The translations under genes were made by a program, and so were the position numbers. A stretch of DNA of 64,000 nucleotides, taken from Sphingobium sp. Cam5-1. GTDB lineage: Bacteria; Pseudomonadota; Alphaproteobacteria; Sphingomonadales; Sphingomonadaceae. This document shows, piece after piece, positions 43,587-55,747 of this stretch. Numbering within the stretch: position 1 is the first letter of the stretch; every line of letters begins with the position of its first letter. The DNA lies in assembly GCF_015693305.1 (NCBI RefSeq), contig NZ_CP065138.1, forward strand, positions 2,170,001 to 2,234,000. Reading direction: 5' to 3'. The notes under the pieces are model-generated. The model had not been told where the DNA came from and made no database searches. It saw only the letters and a program-made list of their open reading frames with translations.

Positions 43587-44228
43587 TTACGACGGATCGG
43601 CCGGTGGAGGCGCCCGGTTGCGAAGCGCAAGGACGTAGATAACCAGGGCCACCGCAGCGAAGAAGAACCACTGGATGGCGTAAGCGAGGTGATTGTTCGG
43701 CACGTCGTTGACGCTCGGTGGGGCAACCGGTTTGAGCCCTTCCGGCGCGCGCTCCGCGATCAGCATCGGCCGCAGCGGAAGGACATTGGCCGTGAAGCGC
43801 GACAACAACGTCCGGTGATCCGGCTCTTCGGATATCCAGCCGGTGACCTGGCCGCCTTTCCAATTTGGTTTCATGTCCGGCTGTTTGGCGACGCCCAAAG
43901 CAACCAGCGCTCCAGGCCCTTCTGCCCCGGTGGCGCATTGGGCGATATAGCGGTAGCCGACCGACCCATCGGCGGCCCGTCCCGCTTCCGTCTGCCAGCC
44001 AACGACATTCAGGCAATGAACGGAAGAGCGGCGGAACAGCAGCACGGGCGGAACAGGTGGCATTTGCGGGAAGCTGACAGTCGGCTTGGCTGGATTGGCC
44101 GACGCAAGGGCCAGCATCGCCTCCTTCTCGCCGCGGCGTTGCAACTGCCAGATGCCAAGGGCGATCATGACCAGCACGGCCCCTGCCACGATAATGCTGG
44201 CAAAAAGAGGGACGCGACGCGCGGTCAT
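43587..44228 (-). CDS. SURF1 family cytochrome oxidase assembly protein, 213 aa
   Basis: Two membrane segments flank a periplasmic domain: VPLFASIIVAGAVLVMIALG near the start and LAYAIQWFFFAAVALVIYVL near the end. GIWQLQRRGEKEA and NNHLAYAIQWF are SURF1 signatures. It assists heme a insertion into subunit I. It lies 228 bases beyond ctaE, after a terminator, and before thrC. Confidence 0.9.
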   Translation of the reverse strand: MTARRVPLFASIIVAGAVLVMIALGIWQLQRRGEKEAMLALASANPAKPTVSFPQMPPVPPVLLFRRSSVHCLNVVGWQTEAGRAADGSVGYRYIAQCATGAEGPGALVALGVAKQPDMKPNWKGGQVTGWISEEPDHRTLLSRFTANVLPLRPMLIAERAPEGLKPVAPPSVNDVPNNHLAYAIQWFFFAAVALVIYVLALRNRAPPPADPS

Positions 44229-44404
44229 GGCGTGGTCGCCGACGCTATGGTCGCCCCGGCCAAAGCGGACGGGCCGAGCTGCCGGAAGGCAGGCGCGGCG
44301 CTCATATTCGACGGCCGGACGCTGGGCAGAGAGACGCAGGACGGCTGGAAGAGCGCTGGTGTGAAAAGAAGCATGACGGCAGGCATAATTATCTTCCGTC
44401 TAAA

Positions 44405-44433
44405 AGAAAACGGCCGGTTACTACCGGCCGTTT
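44405..44433 (-). terminator. Terminator after ctaE
   Basis: Minus strand AAACGGCCGGT, loop AGTA, ACCGGCCGTTT, then TCTTTT. It separates the oxidase genes from SURF1-thrC. Confidence 0.75.
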
Positions 44434-44456
44434 GCTTGATGGGTAAGGCCTAGTCC

Positions 44457-45287
44457 TTAGCCGCCGTGCATCGGAGCGCCCCAGCCGCCCCACACATAGA
44501 TGGCGACGAACAGGAACAGCCAGACGACGTCGACAAAGTGCCAGTACCAGGCAGCGGCCTCAAAGCCGAAATGCTGGCGAGGAGTGAAGTGCCCCTTATA
44601 GACGCGCACCAGATTGACGATCAGGAAGATCGTACCGATCAGAACGTGGAAGCCGTGGAAGCCCGTCGCCATGTAGAAGGCCGAGCTGTAAGGGCTACCG
44701 CCGAACGGGAACGGCGCGTGCATATATTCATAGGCCTGGATCGAGGAGAAGAGCAGGCCGAGGATCACCGTCAGCCACAGGCCGGTTTTCAGACCTTCGC
44801 GATCTCCATGGATCAGCGCGTGGTGCGCCCAGGTGACGGTCGTGCCTGAGCAGAGCAGGATCAGCGTGTTGAGCAGCGGCAGCTCAAACGCGTTCATCAC
44901 CTCGATCCCCTTGGACGGGAACAGACCTTCGATCGGAGCAAGCTGGCTCGGGAAGAGCGAGAAGTCGAAGAACGCCCAGAACCAGCCAACGAAGAACATG
45001 ACTTCTGAAGCGATGAACAGGATCATGCCGTAGCGCAGATGCAATTGCACCACCGGCGTATGGTCACCGGCATGCGCCTCTGCGATCACGTTCGCCCACC
45101 AACTATACATGGTGAACAGCACGCCCGCGACGCCGATCAGGAACACCCAGCCACCACCGGCAGGCATGGCATCAGGGTGCATCCACATGATCGCGCCGAG
45201 CGCCATTACCAGCGCCGACATGGACCCGAATAGCGGCCAGATGCTGGGCGGTAGAATATGATAATCGTGCTGCTTGGCGCCTGCCAT
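44457..45287 (-). CDS. ctaE: Cytochrome c oxidase subunit III
   Basis: The protein has seven membrane segments and subunit III motifs: [58 protein letters not shown], then [20 protein letters not shown]. The ATG at 45287 has GGGAAGAG upstream. It is the last gene of the oxidase cluster, separated from ctaG by 43 bases. Confidence 0.95.
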   Translation of the reverse strand: MAGAKQHDYHILPPSIWPLFGSMSALVMALGAIMWMHPDAMPAGGGWVFLIGVAGVLFTMYSWWANVIAEAHAGDHTPVVQLHLRYGMILFIASEVMFFVGWFWAFFDFSLFPSQLAPIEGLFPSKGIEVMNAFELPLLNTLILLCSGTTVTWAHHALIHGDREGLKTGLWLTVILGLLFSSIQAYEYMHAPFPFGGSPYSSAFYMATGFHGFHVLIGTIFLIVNLVRVYKGHFTPRQHFGFEAAAWYWHFVDVVWLFLFVAIYVWGGWGAPMHGG

Positions 45288-45330
45288 GACGTACTCTTCC
45301 CTGTTCGCGTTCGCGTTATCGTGGATTGCC

Positions 45331-45906
45331 TTAGCTCGGCTTCTTGTCCTGCTCAACAGGATAGAAGGTGTAGCTTAGCGTAATTTGCTGAGTGTCCCTA
45401 TTGTCGGGATCATTCAGTATTTTGGGATCAACATAGTAAATCACCGGCATGCGAACCTGCTCGCCCGGCTGCAATGTCTGCTGAGTGAAGCAGAAACACT
45501 GGATCTTGGTGAAGTAGGCGCCAGACTGGATCGGCGTCACGTTGAAGCTGGCCGTGCCCGTAACCGGCTTGTCCGACATGTTTTTCGCGATGAAGATCGC
45601 CATGTCGCGCGCGCCAACGGTCACCGTATCCGTCCGGTGTTCGGGATAGAATTGCCAGGGCATGCCAGGCTGAACATTGGAATCGAACCGGATCGACATT
45701 GTATGGCCGACCGCTGGCTGCAACTTGACATCAGCAGCAGCGCGCTGCGTCGTGCCGCCAAATCCCGTTTGCTGACAGAAGATTCGGTAGAGCGGGACCG
45801 ATGCGAAACCCAGCCCAAGCATAGCCAATCCTACCGCCGTCATAGTCATGAGCGTGCGGCGGTTCCGGCGATCCCGATCAAAAGGCGACGGCGGCAAGCT
45901 GGCCAT
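45331..45906 (-). CDS. ctaG: Cytochrome c oxidase assembly protein CtaG (Cox11)
   Basis: An N-terminal membrane segment ([20 protein letters not shown]) precedes the copper-binding domain with the essential [11 protein letters not shown] motif, and ends with VDPKILNDP and the Cox11 C-terminal strand LSYTFYPV. It delivers copper to the CuB site of subunit I. The ATG overlaps the stop of the small membrane protein (TAATG). Confidence 0.93.
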   Translation of the reverse strand: MASLPPSPFDRDRRNRRTLMTMTAVGLAMLGLGFASVPLYRIFCQQTGFGGTTQRAAADVKLQPAVGHTMSIRFDSNVQPGMPWQFYPEHRTDTVTVGARDMAIFIAKNMSDKPVTGTASFNVTPIQSGAYFTKIQCFCFTQQTLQPGEQVRMPVIYYVDPKILNDPDNRDTQQITLSYTFYPVEQDKKPS

Positions 45907-46037
45907 TATTGTCCCGCGCCAATCTTCACGATCGTGATCGCGTAAAAGAGAATGACGAGCGCCCCGAGCAACAGCCCAGTGACAATGGCGCGCGACTTCT
46001 GCCGACTGCGTACCTGCTTTTCCTCCTCGGGCGTCAT
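45906..46037 (-). CDS. Small single-span membrane protein of the oxidase cluster, 43 aa
   Basis: It begins [20 protein letters not shown] and has one membrane helix ([17 protein letters not shown]). Its ATG overlaps the ctaB stop (ATGA) and its stop overlaps the ctaG start (TAATG), so it is translationally tied to both. Small proteins at this position occur in other alphaproteobacterial oxidase operons (CoxF-like). It probably helps assembly or is a minor subunit. Confidence 0.8.
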   Translation of the reverse strand: MTPEEEKQVRSRQKSRAIVTGLLLGALVILFYAITIVKIGAGQ

Positions 46038-46954
46038 GCCAGCAACCAACGATCGATGACAACCGCTCCGAACAGAAGGAAAAGATAGAGGATCGAATAT
46101 TTGAACAGTCGGCGTTCGGGACCCATGCGGCTGGGATCCATTTCACGGCGCCGGTAGACCTGAAAGGCGAAGATCACGAACAGGCCCGTACCGAACAAGG
46201 CAGTTACGCCGTAAATCAGACCCGTAAGGCGAAGCAGAATGGGTGCCATCGCCGCGGCGGCCATGATCGCGGTGTAAAACCATATCTGACGGCGCGTAGC
46301 AACTTCACCTGATACGACGGGCAACATCGGGATGTTTGCCGCAGCGTAGTCAGTCTTCACGAACAGCGCGAGTGCCCAGAAATGCGGCGGAGTCCAGAAG
46401 AAGGTGAGCAGGAAAAGCGCCACGGCGAGAGCGCCAACGTCACCTGTGACTGCAGCCCAACCGATAACGGGAGGAAAAGCCCCCGCAGCACCGCCAATGA
46501 CGATGTTCTGTGTTGTCCGGGGCTTGAGCCAAATAGTGTAAATGAAAACATAGAAAAGAATCGACACCGCCAGGATAGCAGAGGCGAGCCAGTTCGTCGC
46601 CACGCCCATCAGCAGGACGGAGAAGAAGGAAAGGCCGACGCCGAAATGGAGCGCCGACTGCCGGTCCATCCGGCCGGCAGGCAACGGGCGGTTGGCGGTC
46701 CGCTTCATCTTTGCGTCAATATCCGCCTCATACCATTGGTTGAGCGCCGCCGCTGCGCCAGCGCCCAGCGCTATGCACAGGATGGCGGTGAAGGCGAGTA
46801 CGGGATGGATTTGACCGGGCGCCGCGAGCAGCCCGCAAAGACCGGTGAAGACGACCAATGTCATCACGCGCGGCTTGGTCAACGCGACAAAGTCGCGCCA
46901 GTGCGCGGGAATCGTGGAAGCGGCGCTCCCGGTCATGAACGGCGAACTTGCCAT
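46034..46954 (-). CDS. ctaB: Protoheme IX farnesyltransferase
   Basis: The UbiA-type prenyltransferase has the aspartate motif [20 protein letters not shown], the second motif [20 protein letters not shown], nine or so membrane helices, and the N-terminal [18 protein letters not shown]. The ATG at 46954 has GAGGAG upstream. It makes heme O, the precursor of heme A for the aa3 oxidase. Confidence 0.93.
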   Translation of the reverse strand: MASSPFMTGSAASTIPAHWRDFVALTKPRVMTLVVFTGLCGLLAAPGQIHPVLAFTAILCIALGAGAAAALNQWYEADIDAKMKRTANRPLPAGRMDRQSALHFGVGLSFFSVLLMGVATNWLASAILAVSILFYVFIYTIWLKPRTTQNIVIGGAAGAFPPVIGWAAVTGDVGALAVALFLLTFFWTPPHFWALALFVKTDYAAANIPMLPVVSGEVATRRQIWFYTAIMAAAAMAPILLRLTGLIYGVTALFGTGLFVIFAFQVYRRREMDPSRMGPERRLFKYSILYLFLLFGAVVIDRWLLA

Positions 46955-47067
46955 ATGCTCCTCATGCGGCAGCCCGGCACCATCACAGGCGCCGGGGCTG
47001 CTAACTGCGGGTCCGCGACATTCGTCGCCACCCGGCATCCTGCTGGATGCATATTTTTCGCCGATCG

Positions 47068-48747
<1,680 letters not shown>

Positions 48748-48752
48748 TTACA

Positions 48753-49769
48753 TCAAAGCTTTTCGGCGGGAGCGGCGGCAGGCGCGGCTGGAGCAGCAGC
48801 TGTAGCTGCGGCGTCAGCGCCCTGGAGCTTGCCACCCTGCGAGAGAACCCACTGGTCAAACTGGGCAGGAGGCAGCGCCTCGATCGCGATCGGCATGAAC
48901 CCGTGACGCGCGCCGCACAGTTCGGAACACTGCCCGTAATAGACGCCCGGCTTCTCAATTGTGAAGGTCTTCTCATTGAGACGACCAGGAACGGCATCCA
49001 TCTTCACCCAGAGCGACGGGACCGCAAAGGCGTGGATCACGTCAGCACCGGTGATGATCAGCTTGATCGGGCGGCCAACAGGAAGAACCATGCGGTTGTC
49101 AGGCGCAAGCAGATAAGGCTCGCCATTCGCCTCGGCCTTTTCCCTGGGAAGCAGGTTCGAGACATATTCAGGAATGCCATTGTCGGGATATTCATATCCC
49201 CAATACCACTGATAGCCCGTGACCTTCACGGTCAACGCATCCTTGGGCGCAGGCTTGTACTGATCAGCCAGCAAGCCGATCGAGGGTACCGCGATCACAA
49301 GAAGGATCACCACGGGAACCACAGTCCAGATCACTTCGATCAGCGTATTGTGCGATGTCTTCGACGGCACCGGATTGGCGCTGCGGCGGAAGCGGATCAT
49401 CACATAGAGCATAAGGAGGGCCACGAAGACCGAGATGATCGTGATGAGCGGCAGGAGCAGCACATCGTGCAGCCAGCGAGCGGTATGACCCGTGGGGCTG
49501 AACTGTTCCTGCAGGGTGATTTCGCCGGGGCGCGGCATGCCGATGCCTTCGGTCGGCTTCATACGGGACGGGGCGGCAACCTTGGCCGCAGGCGCAGCCT
49601 CGGCAGCAGGAGCGGCCGCATTGGCGCCCGAGTCGGCGGGCGCGGCGGCATTGCCCGCAGCGGCGGCTGCGACGGCGGCATTGTCCTGCGCCAGCGCCTG
49701 ACTGTTCAACACCGCAGCTGGCGCAAAGGCCAGCAACCCGGCGAGAACGAGCGATTTCACCATTTTCAT
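48753..49769 (-). CDS. ctaC: Cytochrome c oxidase subunit II
   Basis: A signal peptide (VLAGLLAFAPAAVLNSQALA) and a long Ala-rich linker (about 28-70) precede the two membrane helices and the CuA domain with YGQCSELCGARHGFM. A further Ala/Pro tail ends the protein (ADAAATAAAPAAPAAAPAEK). The linker and tail are longer than in many homologues. It heads the oxidase genes; the promoter should lie in the 282-bp gap before pyrE. Confidence 0.95.
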   Translation of the reverse strand: MKMVKSLVLAGLLAFAPAAVLNSQALAQDNAAVAAAAAGNAAAPADSGANAAAPAAEAAPAAKVAAPSRMKPTEGIGMPRPGEITLQEQFSPTGHTARWLHDVLLLPLITIISVFVALLMLYVMIRFRRSANPVPSKTSHNTLIEVIWTVVPVVILLVIAVPSIGLLADQYKPAPKDALTVKVTGYQWYWGYEYPDNGIPEYVSNLLPREKAEANGEPYLLAPDNRMVLPVGRPIKLIITGADVIHAFAVPSLWVKMDAVPGRLNEKTFTIEKPGVYYGQCSELCGARHGFMPIAIEALPPAQFDQWVLSQGGKLQGADAAATAAAPAAPAAAPAEKL

Positions 49770-50051
49770 AAGCGTCTTCTTACCCCGTAACCCCTTGGCG
49801 CCGCTGCAACGAAGGCGCGCGCATACGCATCCCCCTCCGCCCGGTCGGTCTGCCGCGGCTTATAGGCATGCTTTTTTCCTGCCTCAAGCGGGCAGGAGCA
49901 GATTTTCTTCACTGTTGCAACGCCCCGGTCGTCCGCCTATCTCGCACCTCGCGCGCAGGGGCGCGTTCATGGGCATTGCCCATGGCCGAAGTTGATGTGC
50001 CAGATGGCCCCGAAATAGGCCTGGGCATGTACTGATGGATCGAAGAACCGG
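49770..50051. other. Divergent gap between ctaC and pyrE
   Basis: The 282 bases must hold the promoters of the oxidase cluster (minus) and pyrE (plus). I do not see a textbook -35/-10 pair and no strong hairpin. Confidence 0.4.
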
Positions 50052-50633
50052 ATGACCGACGAGGAAGTACTGGCAGAATTCAGGGCAGCAGGTGCGCTGC
50101 TGGAGGGACATTTCATTCTGTCCTCGGGCCGCCGTAGCGCCAACTACCTGCAATGCGCGCGGGTATTGATGAACGCCGAACGCGCAGGCGGCCTCGCGCG
50201 CGCAGTCGTGCAAAAGCTGCCCCGCGAACTGCGGCAAGACATCGACCTTGTCGTCTCGCCCGCCATGGGCGGCCTTATCATCGGCCATGAAGTCGGGCGC
50301 GCGCTCGACAAGGATGCTGTATTCCTGGAACGGCCCGAGGGAAAGTTCGAGCTGCGGCGCGGCTTCGCCATAACGCCCGGCCAAAAAGTGCTGATGGTTG
50401 AAGACGTTGTCACGACCGGGCTGTCGTCGCGCCAGGCGATTGAAGCGGTGGAGGCCGAAGGCGGCATCGTTATCGCCGAAGTAGCGCTGGTCGATCGATC
50501 CGCAGGCGAAGTGGATCTGGGCGTCCCCTTCTACCCGCTCGTCAGCATCAATTTCCCTGTATATGAAGCAGATGATGTCCCGCCGGAACTAGCGGCCATC
50601 CCCGCGATCAAACCTGGAAGCCGGAAACAATAG
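50052..50633 (+). CDS. pyrE: Orotate phosphoribosyltransferase
   Basis: The PRPP-binding loop is [36 protein letters not shown] near the start is the usual PyrE start. It makes OMP from orotate and PRPP. Five bases separate its stop from the pdxJ ATG. Confidence 0.94.
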   Translation: MTDEEVLAEFRAAGALLEGHFILSSGRRSANYLQCARVLMNAERAGGLARAVVQKLPRELRQDIDLVVSPAMGGLIIGHEVGRALDKDAVFLERPEGKFELRRGFAITPGQKVLMVEDVVTTGLSSRQAIEAVEAEGGIVIAEVALVDRSAGEVDLGVPFYPLVSINFPVYEADDVPPELAAIPAIKPGSRKQ

Positions 50634-50638
50634 GCATC

Positions 50639-51376
50639 ATGCAGCAAACTCCCGCCCACCTGCGCCTGGGTGTCAACATCGACCATGTTGCCACCATCCG
50701 GAATGCGCGGGGGGGAGAACATCCTGATCCCGTCAAGGCGGCGTTGTTGGCCGTGAAGGCGGGGGCCGATGGCATCACGGCGCACCTGCGCGAGGATCGG
50801 CGGCACATCCGGGACGAGGATATCGCCACGCTGATGGCGGCCCTTACCGTTCCGCTGAACCTGGAAATGGCCGCAACGCGGGAGGTGCTGGACATTGCGT
50901 TGAAGCATCGGCCGCATGCGGCATGTATCGTGCCTGAAAAGCGCGAGGAGCGGACGACCGAGGGCGGTCTGGATGCCGCCGGACAGATCGAGACGCTGCG
51001 ACCGATCGTCGGCGCGCTGGGGGACGCGGGGATCCGCGTCAGCCTTTTTATCGAACCTGATCCGGCACAAATCGAGGCGGCGATGCACTTAGGCGCTCCG
51101 GTGGTGGAGTTTCATACAGGGCGCTATGCGCATATTTCCGGCACAGCGCGCGCTGAGGAGTTGCGACGCATATCCGACGCTGCGGCGCTGGCGGCCAAAA
51201 ACGGCATCGAACCCCATGCTGGTCATGGCCTCACTTTCGACAATGTTGGCCCTGTGGCGGCAATTCCGCAGGTGGCCGAACTCAACATCGGCCACTTCCT
51301 GATTGGCGAGGCCATTTTCAGCGGGTTGGAAAGCAGCATCCGCGAAATGCGACGGCAGATGGACCTGGCGCGTTGA
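50639..51376 (+). CDS. pdxJ: Pyridoxine 5'-phosphate synthase
   Basis: The barrel enzyme has [20 protein letters not shown], then [31 protein letters not shown], and [18 protein letters not shown], all PdxJ signatures. It condenses 3-amino-2-oxopropyl phosphate and DXP. The stop overlaps the TTG start of acpS (TTGA). The pdxJ-acpS-lepB order is common in proteobacteria. Confidence 0.95.
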   Translation: MQQTPAHLRLGVNIDHVATIRNARGGEHPDPVKAALLAVKAGADGITAHLREDRRHIRDEDIATLMAALTVPLNLEMAATREVLDIALKHRPHAACIVPEKREERTTEGGLDAAGQIETLRPIVGALGDAGIRVSLFIEPDPAQIEAAMHLGAPVVEFHTGRYAHISGTARAEELRRISDAAALAAKNGIEPHAGHGLTFDNVGPVAAIPQVAELNIGHFLIGEAIFSGLESSIREMRRQMDLAR

Positions 51377-51774
51377 TCATCGGCCTCGGCTCCGACCTAT
51401 GCAACATCGAGCGGATCCAAAATTCGCTCGATCGCTTTGGCGAGCGGTTCGAACAGCGCGTTTTCACCGAAGTCGAACGCGCCAAGGCAAACCGCCGCCC
51501 GTTCACCAAGGCCGGAACGCTCGCCAAGCGATTCGCCGCCAAGGAAGCCTTTTCCAAAGCAGTAGGAACGGGCTTTAATCGTGGCGTGTTCATGAAGGAC
51601 ATCGGCGTCGTCAATCGCCCAGGTGGCGCACCGACGCTGGAGCTGACCGGCGGCGCGCTCGCACAGCTTCAAACAATGCTGCCCGATGGACACAAGGCGG
51701 TCATTCACGTCACGCTAACCGATGATCATCCATGGGCGCAGGCATTTGTCATCCTTGAGGCTCAGCCCCAGTGA
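51373..51774 (+). CDS. acpS: Holo-[acyl-carrier-protein] synthase
   Basis: A TTG start overlaps the pdxJ stop and gives [20 protein letters not shown] with the catalytic Asp. The second motif is [18 protein letters not shown]. It attaches phosphopantetheine to ACP. The stop overlaps the GTG start of lepB (GTGA), continuing the chain of coupled genes. Confidence 0.94.
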   Translation: MIIGLGSDLCNIERIQNSLDRFGERFEQRVFTEVERAKANRRPFTKAGTLAKRFAAKEAFSKAVGTGFNRGVFMKDIGVVNRPGGAPTLELTGGALAQLQTMLPDGHKAVIHVTLTDDHPWAQAFVILEAQPQ

Positions 51775-52703
51775 CCACGGCACCACCAGTATCCGAGAAG
51801 CCATCCATGACGGCAGCCGACATGAGCGAGAACGACCCGCTTTCCACAGAAGAGCCGGCGGCGGCATCGCCAGCCCGAACGGACAAGAGTGCGATCGACT
51901 GGTGGCATGAGATGAAGAGCATCGCGCTTCTGATTCTAGCAGTCCTGGCCTTTCACAGCTTCGTCGCCAAACCCTTTTACATCCCGAGCGAATCCATGAT
52001 GCCGGTGTTGCTGAAGGGCGACCGGCTGGTGGTCAGCAAATTCCCTTACGGCTGGTCCTATGTTTCACCAAGTTTCCACCCCCTTCCCTTTCTGAAGGGC
52101 CGCATTTTCGGCCGCCTGCCTGAGCGTGGCGACATCGTCATCGTGTCGCCGCATAACCGGCGGGAGGACTATATCAAGCGGGTGATCGGCCTGCCGGGCG
52201 ACATCATCGAGGTCCGGGGCGGACAGGTCATCCTGAACGGCGTCGCTGTTCCTCAGAAGGCAATCAAGCCGGTACTGATCCCGATCGATGGCAACGCCCC
52301 CTGTTCCCCTACCCAGTTCCCCGGCGCCCGCATCACGGGAGCAGACGGGCGGGAATATTGTCAGTTGCCTGTGCGGCAGGAGATCCTGCCCAATGGCAAA
52401 AGCTATGTGACGATCGACATGGGGCCGAGCGCGCTGGATTGGTATGGTCCGGTGCGCGTTCCACGCGACCATGTCTTCCTGATGGGTGACAACAGGGATA
52501 ATAGCGCCGACAGCCGCGCGCCGCTTGAGGAGAACGGCCTTGGGGGGCCTGTCCCTTGGGAAGCGATTGGCGGACGGGCGGAGTTCATTACTTTTTCGCT
52601 CGACGGCAATTCCAGCTGGAATCCCGTTACCTGGATTCACGCGCTGCGTAGTGGCCGGGCGGGGAACAGCTTACGCCCGGAGAGCGTTCCACCCCCGAAA
52701 TAA
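51771..52703 (+). CDS. lepB: Signal peptidase I
   Basis: A GTG start gives a 310-residue product with one N-terminal membrane helix ([20 protein letters not shown]). The catalytic Ser75 is in IPSESMMP, the general base Lys136 in [14 protein letters not shown], and [11 protein letters not shown] follows. The first 45 residues are polar and longer than in E. coli. It cleaves Sec and Tat signal peptides. Confidence 0.94.
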   Translation: MTTAPPVSEKPSMTAADMSENDPLSTEEPAAASPARTDKSAIDWWHEMKSIALLILAVLAFHSFVAKPFYIPSESMMPVLLKGDRLVVSKFPYGWSYVSPSFHPLPFLKGRIFGRLPERGDIVIVSPHNRREDYIKRVIGLPGDIIEVRGGQVILNGVAVPQKAIKPVLIPIDGNAPCSPTQFPGARITGADGREYCQLPVRQEILPNGKSYVTIDMGPSALDWYGPVRVPRDHVFLMGDNRDNSADSRAPLEENGLGGPVPWEAIGGRAEFITFSLDGNSSWNPVTWIHALRSGRAGNSLRPESVPPPK

Positions 52704-52726
52704 TATATCCGCAAAGGGGCTGGTGA

Positions 52727-53806
52727 TTGAGCGGGAAACACGTCCACATTGAGCAACCGGGTCCGAGTGAACTGCGAAGCCCGCTCGTTCAGCATGAGAT
52801 AAAACGCGCGGGCGTGTGGATCGCCATGGCGGTTGCCGTCGCACTGCTAGCCTTGCTCGCGCAACCAATCATGCTCATCCTTGGAGCGCTGGTCCTGACC
52901 AGCATGATGGACGGCGGCACGCGTCTACTTGGCCGTGTCTTGCCGATCGGCCGAGGCTGGCGCCTTACGATCGTGCTCCTCGCCGCCCTGCTGTTCCTAG
53001 TTTACACATTCTACCTGACGGGTGCGAGTTTGGCCGCGCAGGCGCAGGCCATGCGCACGATCGTGGAGACTCAGGTCACCCGCATCGGTGGCTGGATGCA
53101 GCAATTGGGCGTGACGACGACACCCAATGATTTCAAAAGCCTCGCTACTCAGGCTTTCAATTCGATCGGTCGGGTCACCGCCGCAGTCGGCACCGTCATG
53201 GGCGCCGTGACGAGCGGCGTAATGATGCTGGTACTCGCGATTTTCATTGCGGTGGAGCCGCGTCTCTACGAGCGGGGCGTCGCATGGATGCTGCCCATGA
53301 GCAGCCGCTTAAGCTTCTATAATGTTGTGGACAGAATGGGGTGGACGCTGCGCCGTTTGATGTTCGGCCGACTGATTGGCATGGCGGTCGAGGGCGTTGG
53401 GACTTGGCTGCTGCTGCTCGCGGGGGGTGTCCCAATGGCTGGCCTGCTCGGAATTCTGACCGGGCTGTTCGCTTTTCTGCCGAACATCGGGTCGATCATA
53501 TCGGGCGTATTGATCGTGCTCGTCGGATTTTCGGCGGGGGTGGATTCTGGAATCTATGCCTTTTTCGTGTATCTCGTAGTGCAAATCGTCGATGGTTACC
53601 TGATCGTTCCCATGGTGGCGAAGCGGGCCACCGATCTTGCCCCTGCGCTGGTCCTGGCTGCGCAGATATTGTTCGGCGCGCTGTTTGGAATAATGGGCCT
53701 GTTCCTGGCCGACCCGATCGTGGCGATGATCAAGGTCTATCTGGAGGAACGGTCGAAGGCGATGAACGATGGCCCCGAATCAAAGGGGATCGTCGTTACC
53801 GAATAG
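52727..53806 (+). CDS. AI-2E family (PerM-like) transporter, 359 aa
   Basis: A TTG start with AAAGGGG upstream. About seven membrane segments are grouped as in AI-2E/PerM proteins; GLLGILTGLFAFLPNIGSII and VQIVDGYLIVPMVAKRATDL are characteristic. Substrate unknown; family members export various small molecules or take part in Na+/H+ exchange. It follows lepB by 23 bases and is followed by a terminator. Confidence 0.85.
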   Translation: MSGKHVHIEQPGPSELRSPLVQHEIKRAGVWIAMAVAVALLALLAQPIMLILGALVLTSMMDGGTRLLGRVLPIGRGWRLTIVLLAALLFLVYTFYLTGASLAAQAQAMRTIVETQVTRIGGWMQQLGVTTTPNDFKSLATQAFNSIGRVTAAVGTVMGAVTSGVMMLVLAIFIAVEPRLYERGVAWMLPMSSRLSFYNVVDRMGWTLRRLMFGRLIGMAVEGVGTWLLLLAGGVPMAGLLGILTGLFAFLPNIGSIISGVLIVLVGFSAGVDSGIYAFFVYLVVQIVDGYLIVPMVAKRATDLAPALVLAAQILFGALFGIMGLFLADPIVAMIKVYLEERSKAMNDGPESKGIVVTE

Positions 53807-53835
53807 AAAAAGGGTCCGAAAACCGGACCCTTCTA
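53806..53835. terminator. Bidirectional terminator between transporter and FKBP gene
   Basis: AAGGGTCCG, loop AAAAC, CGGACCCTT, with an A-run before and a T-rich stretch after, so it can stop both converging genes. Confidence 0.75.
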
Positions 53836-53858
53836 TTCTTTACATTTCGGCGATGCGA

Positions 53859-54419
53859 TCAGCGGCCGGGAAGCGGCGCAGGAGCCGCGCCCCGCTGCAT
53901 CATCTGCTGCATCCGCATGATGTCGGCCTTCGATTTGAAATCGTGCAATTGAACATCGAAGACCAGCACGGAATTGGCGGGGATAGGTCCAGCCGCCTGC
54001 TCGCCATAGCCAAGCTGCGGCGGGATCCAGAGACGGTACTTGCCGCCCTTCTTCATCTTCTGCAGACCCTCGGAAAAGCCCGGCACAACGCCATCGACCG
54101 GCATCGCGGTCTGGGCATTTTCGTCGAAGACAGTGCCGTCGAGCAAAGTGCCCTTATATCCCACCAGCGCCACGTCCGCTGCGGTGGGGCTGGGACCAGT
54201 GCCCTCTTCCAGAACCTTGTACTGGAGGCCCGATTCGGTCGTGACCACGCCTTCCTCCCCGGCATTGCGGGCGAGGTAGCTGGCAGGCGAAGGCTCGACC
54301 CCGCGCTGCCCGGCCCAGGCCAAGCCGCCCGCGGCGATCGCCACGGCGGCAACACCGATCCAGAGACGCGTCAGCGACCCCTTGGCGATGGGACGAAGGG
54401 GAACAGCGGTCGTGGACAT
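53859..54419 (-). CDS. FKBP-type peptidyl-prolyl isomerase, membrane-anchored, 186 aa
   Basis: A single N-terminal membrane helix (LWIGVAAVAIAAGGLAWAGQ) is followed by the FKBP domain: VALVGYKGTLLDGTVFDENA, VVPGFSEGLQKMKKGGKYRL, WIPPQLGYGE and ANSVLVFDVQLHD. It should catalyse proline isomerisation in the periplasm. It shares a bidirectional terminator with the transporter gene and lies next to rpsU. Confidence 0.9.
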   Translation of the reverse strand: MSTTAVPLRPIAKGSLTRLWIGVAAVAIAAGGLAWAGQRGVEPSPASYLARNAGEEGVVTTESGLQYKVLEEGTGPSPTAADVALVGYKGTLLDGTVFDENAQTAMPVDGVVPGFSEGLQKMKKGGKYRLWIPPQLGYGEQAAGPIPANSVLVFDVQLHDFKSKADIMRMQQMMQRGAAPAPLPGR

Positions 54420-54451
54420 GGACCTAAGCCTCGCAGATGCGGATGATCAGC

Positions 54452-54483
54452 AAAAAGGGGCGGAGAACCACCGCCCCTTAAAA
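54452..54483 (-). terminator. Terminator of rpsU
   Basis: Minus strand AAGGGGCGG, loop, CCGCCCCTT, then TTTTTG, right after the rpsU stop. Confidence 0.75.
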
Positions 54484-54492
54484 ACGAACGTC

Positions 54493-54699
54493 TTAACGAA
54501 CGCCGTCACGCTCAGCGCGCTTGCGCTCCAGCTTGCGCGCGCGGCGAACCGCGGCGGCCTTTTCACGGGCGCGCTTTTCCGAGGGCTTTTCGTAGTGACG
54601 GCGCAACTTCATCTCGCGATATACGCCCTCACGCTGCAGCTTCTTCTTGAGCGCGCGCAGGGCCTGGTCGACATTGTTGTCGCGAACGATGATTTGCAT
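54493..54699 (-). CDS. rpsU: 30S ribosomal protein S21
   Basis: The 68-residue basic protein begins [20 protein letters not shown] and contains [20 protein letters not shown], the bS21 signature, with a very basic end. Transcribed alone with its own terminator. Confidence 0.95.
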   Translation of the reverse strand: MQIIVRDNNVDQALRALKKKLQREGVYREMKLRRHYEKPSEKRAREKAAAVRRARKLERKRAERDGVR

Positions 54700-54920
54700 A
54701 ATCCAGTCAAACTCCAGTCGAAAACAGGCGGTTCGTCAGGAAACAAACCCTTCCCGACGGGCCTACCGAAAGTAATAGCGATGAGTCGTCGCAGGGCAGC
54801 CTGCGCCGTGTGGGGCGCGCCCTACCAGCAGAGTCGGCCAAATTCAACCCCAAAGCCGTTTCGCTCGACAGCAGCGCCGCCCGGGAGGATAGTTACGGCG
54901 ACAGGGTTAGGAGGACCGCC

Positions 54921-55679
54921 ATGGCAACCGCCGTTTCCGCTGATGACATGCCCATCGAAGAATGGAAAGCGCGCCAGCAATTGGCTGCATGCTACCGCAT
55001 ATTTGACCACATGGGATGGTCGGAACTTATCTACAATCATATCACCCTGCGCGTGCCCGGCGACGACAGCGCATTCCTGATCAACCCGTTCGGCTTACTC
55101 TATTCCGAGGTGACGGCGTCCAACCTCGTCAAGATCGACATTGACGGGCATATATTGGACGGCAGTCCCTATCCAGTGAACCGCGCCGGTTTTACCCAGC
55201 ACAGCGTCTTCCACCGCCACCTGCCCGACGCCCACTGCGTCATCCATACACACACGACCGCCGCCATGGCGGTCAGCGCGACACAGGAGGGGCTGCGTCC
55301 GACCAATTTCTATGCCGCCGCCTTTGCCGGGCGAATCGCCTATCACGATTTTGAAGGCATCACCCTGCGCCCCGAAGAAGGCGACAGGCTGATCGCCAAT
55401 CTTGGTGACCGCCGGATGATGATGCTGCGCAACCACGGCACCCTGGTCATGGCGGACACTCTTCCCAAGGCATTCCTCATGCATTGGATGCTTCAGCGCG
55501 CCTGCGAGATACAGGTAGCGACGGGTTCAGCGGGCACCCCCGTCGACATTCCGGACGAAGTGATTGCCGTACATCAACGCGATATCAGCGGCGTGCAGTT
55601 GCCGACCGGGCCGGGCGTTCCTGATTTTGAGGCAATGGTTCGGTTGATCGATCGGATAGATCCAGGATGGAAAAACTGA
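54921..55679 (+). CDS. Class II aldolase/adducin family protein, 252 aa
   Basis: The ATG at 54921 has TTAGGAGG upstream. The family signature is visible: RQQLAACYRIFDHMGWSELI, YNHITLRV, INPFGLLYSEVTASNLVKID. The zinc histidines are in HTHTTAAM and the later NHGTLV. It should act on a sugar phosphate or related hydroxy-acid, but the reaction cannot be told; many homologues in sphingomonads are unassigned. Confidence 0.88.
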   Translation: MATAVSADDMPIEEWKARQQLAACYRIFDHMGWSELIYNHITLRVPGDDSAFLINPFGLLYSEVTASNLVKIDIDGHILDGSPYPVNRAGFTQHSVFHRHLPDAHCVIHTHTTAAMAVSATQEGLRPTNFYAAAFAGRIAYHDFEGITLRPEEGDRLIANLGDRRMMMLRNHGTLVMADTLPKAFLMHWMLQRACEIQVATGSAGTPVDIPDEVIAVHQRDISGVQLPTGPGVPDFEAMVRLIDRIDPGWKN

Positions 55680-55747
55680 TGTCCCACTCAACGCGGTTCG
55701 CAATCTAGATCAAGGACAAGTGGAGGAAAAGAACATAACATGAACTC

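Noticed and set aside
44225..44386. 53-aa minus-strand frame between ctaE and SURF1
   Set aside because: Its stop overlaps the SURF1 ATG, but it has no ribosome site, no motif and an unusual composition; probably chance.
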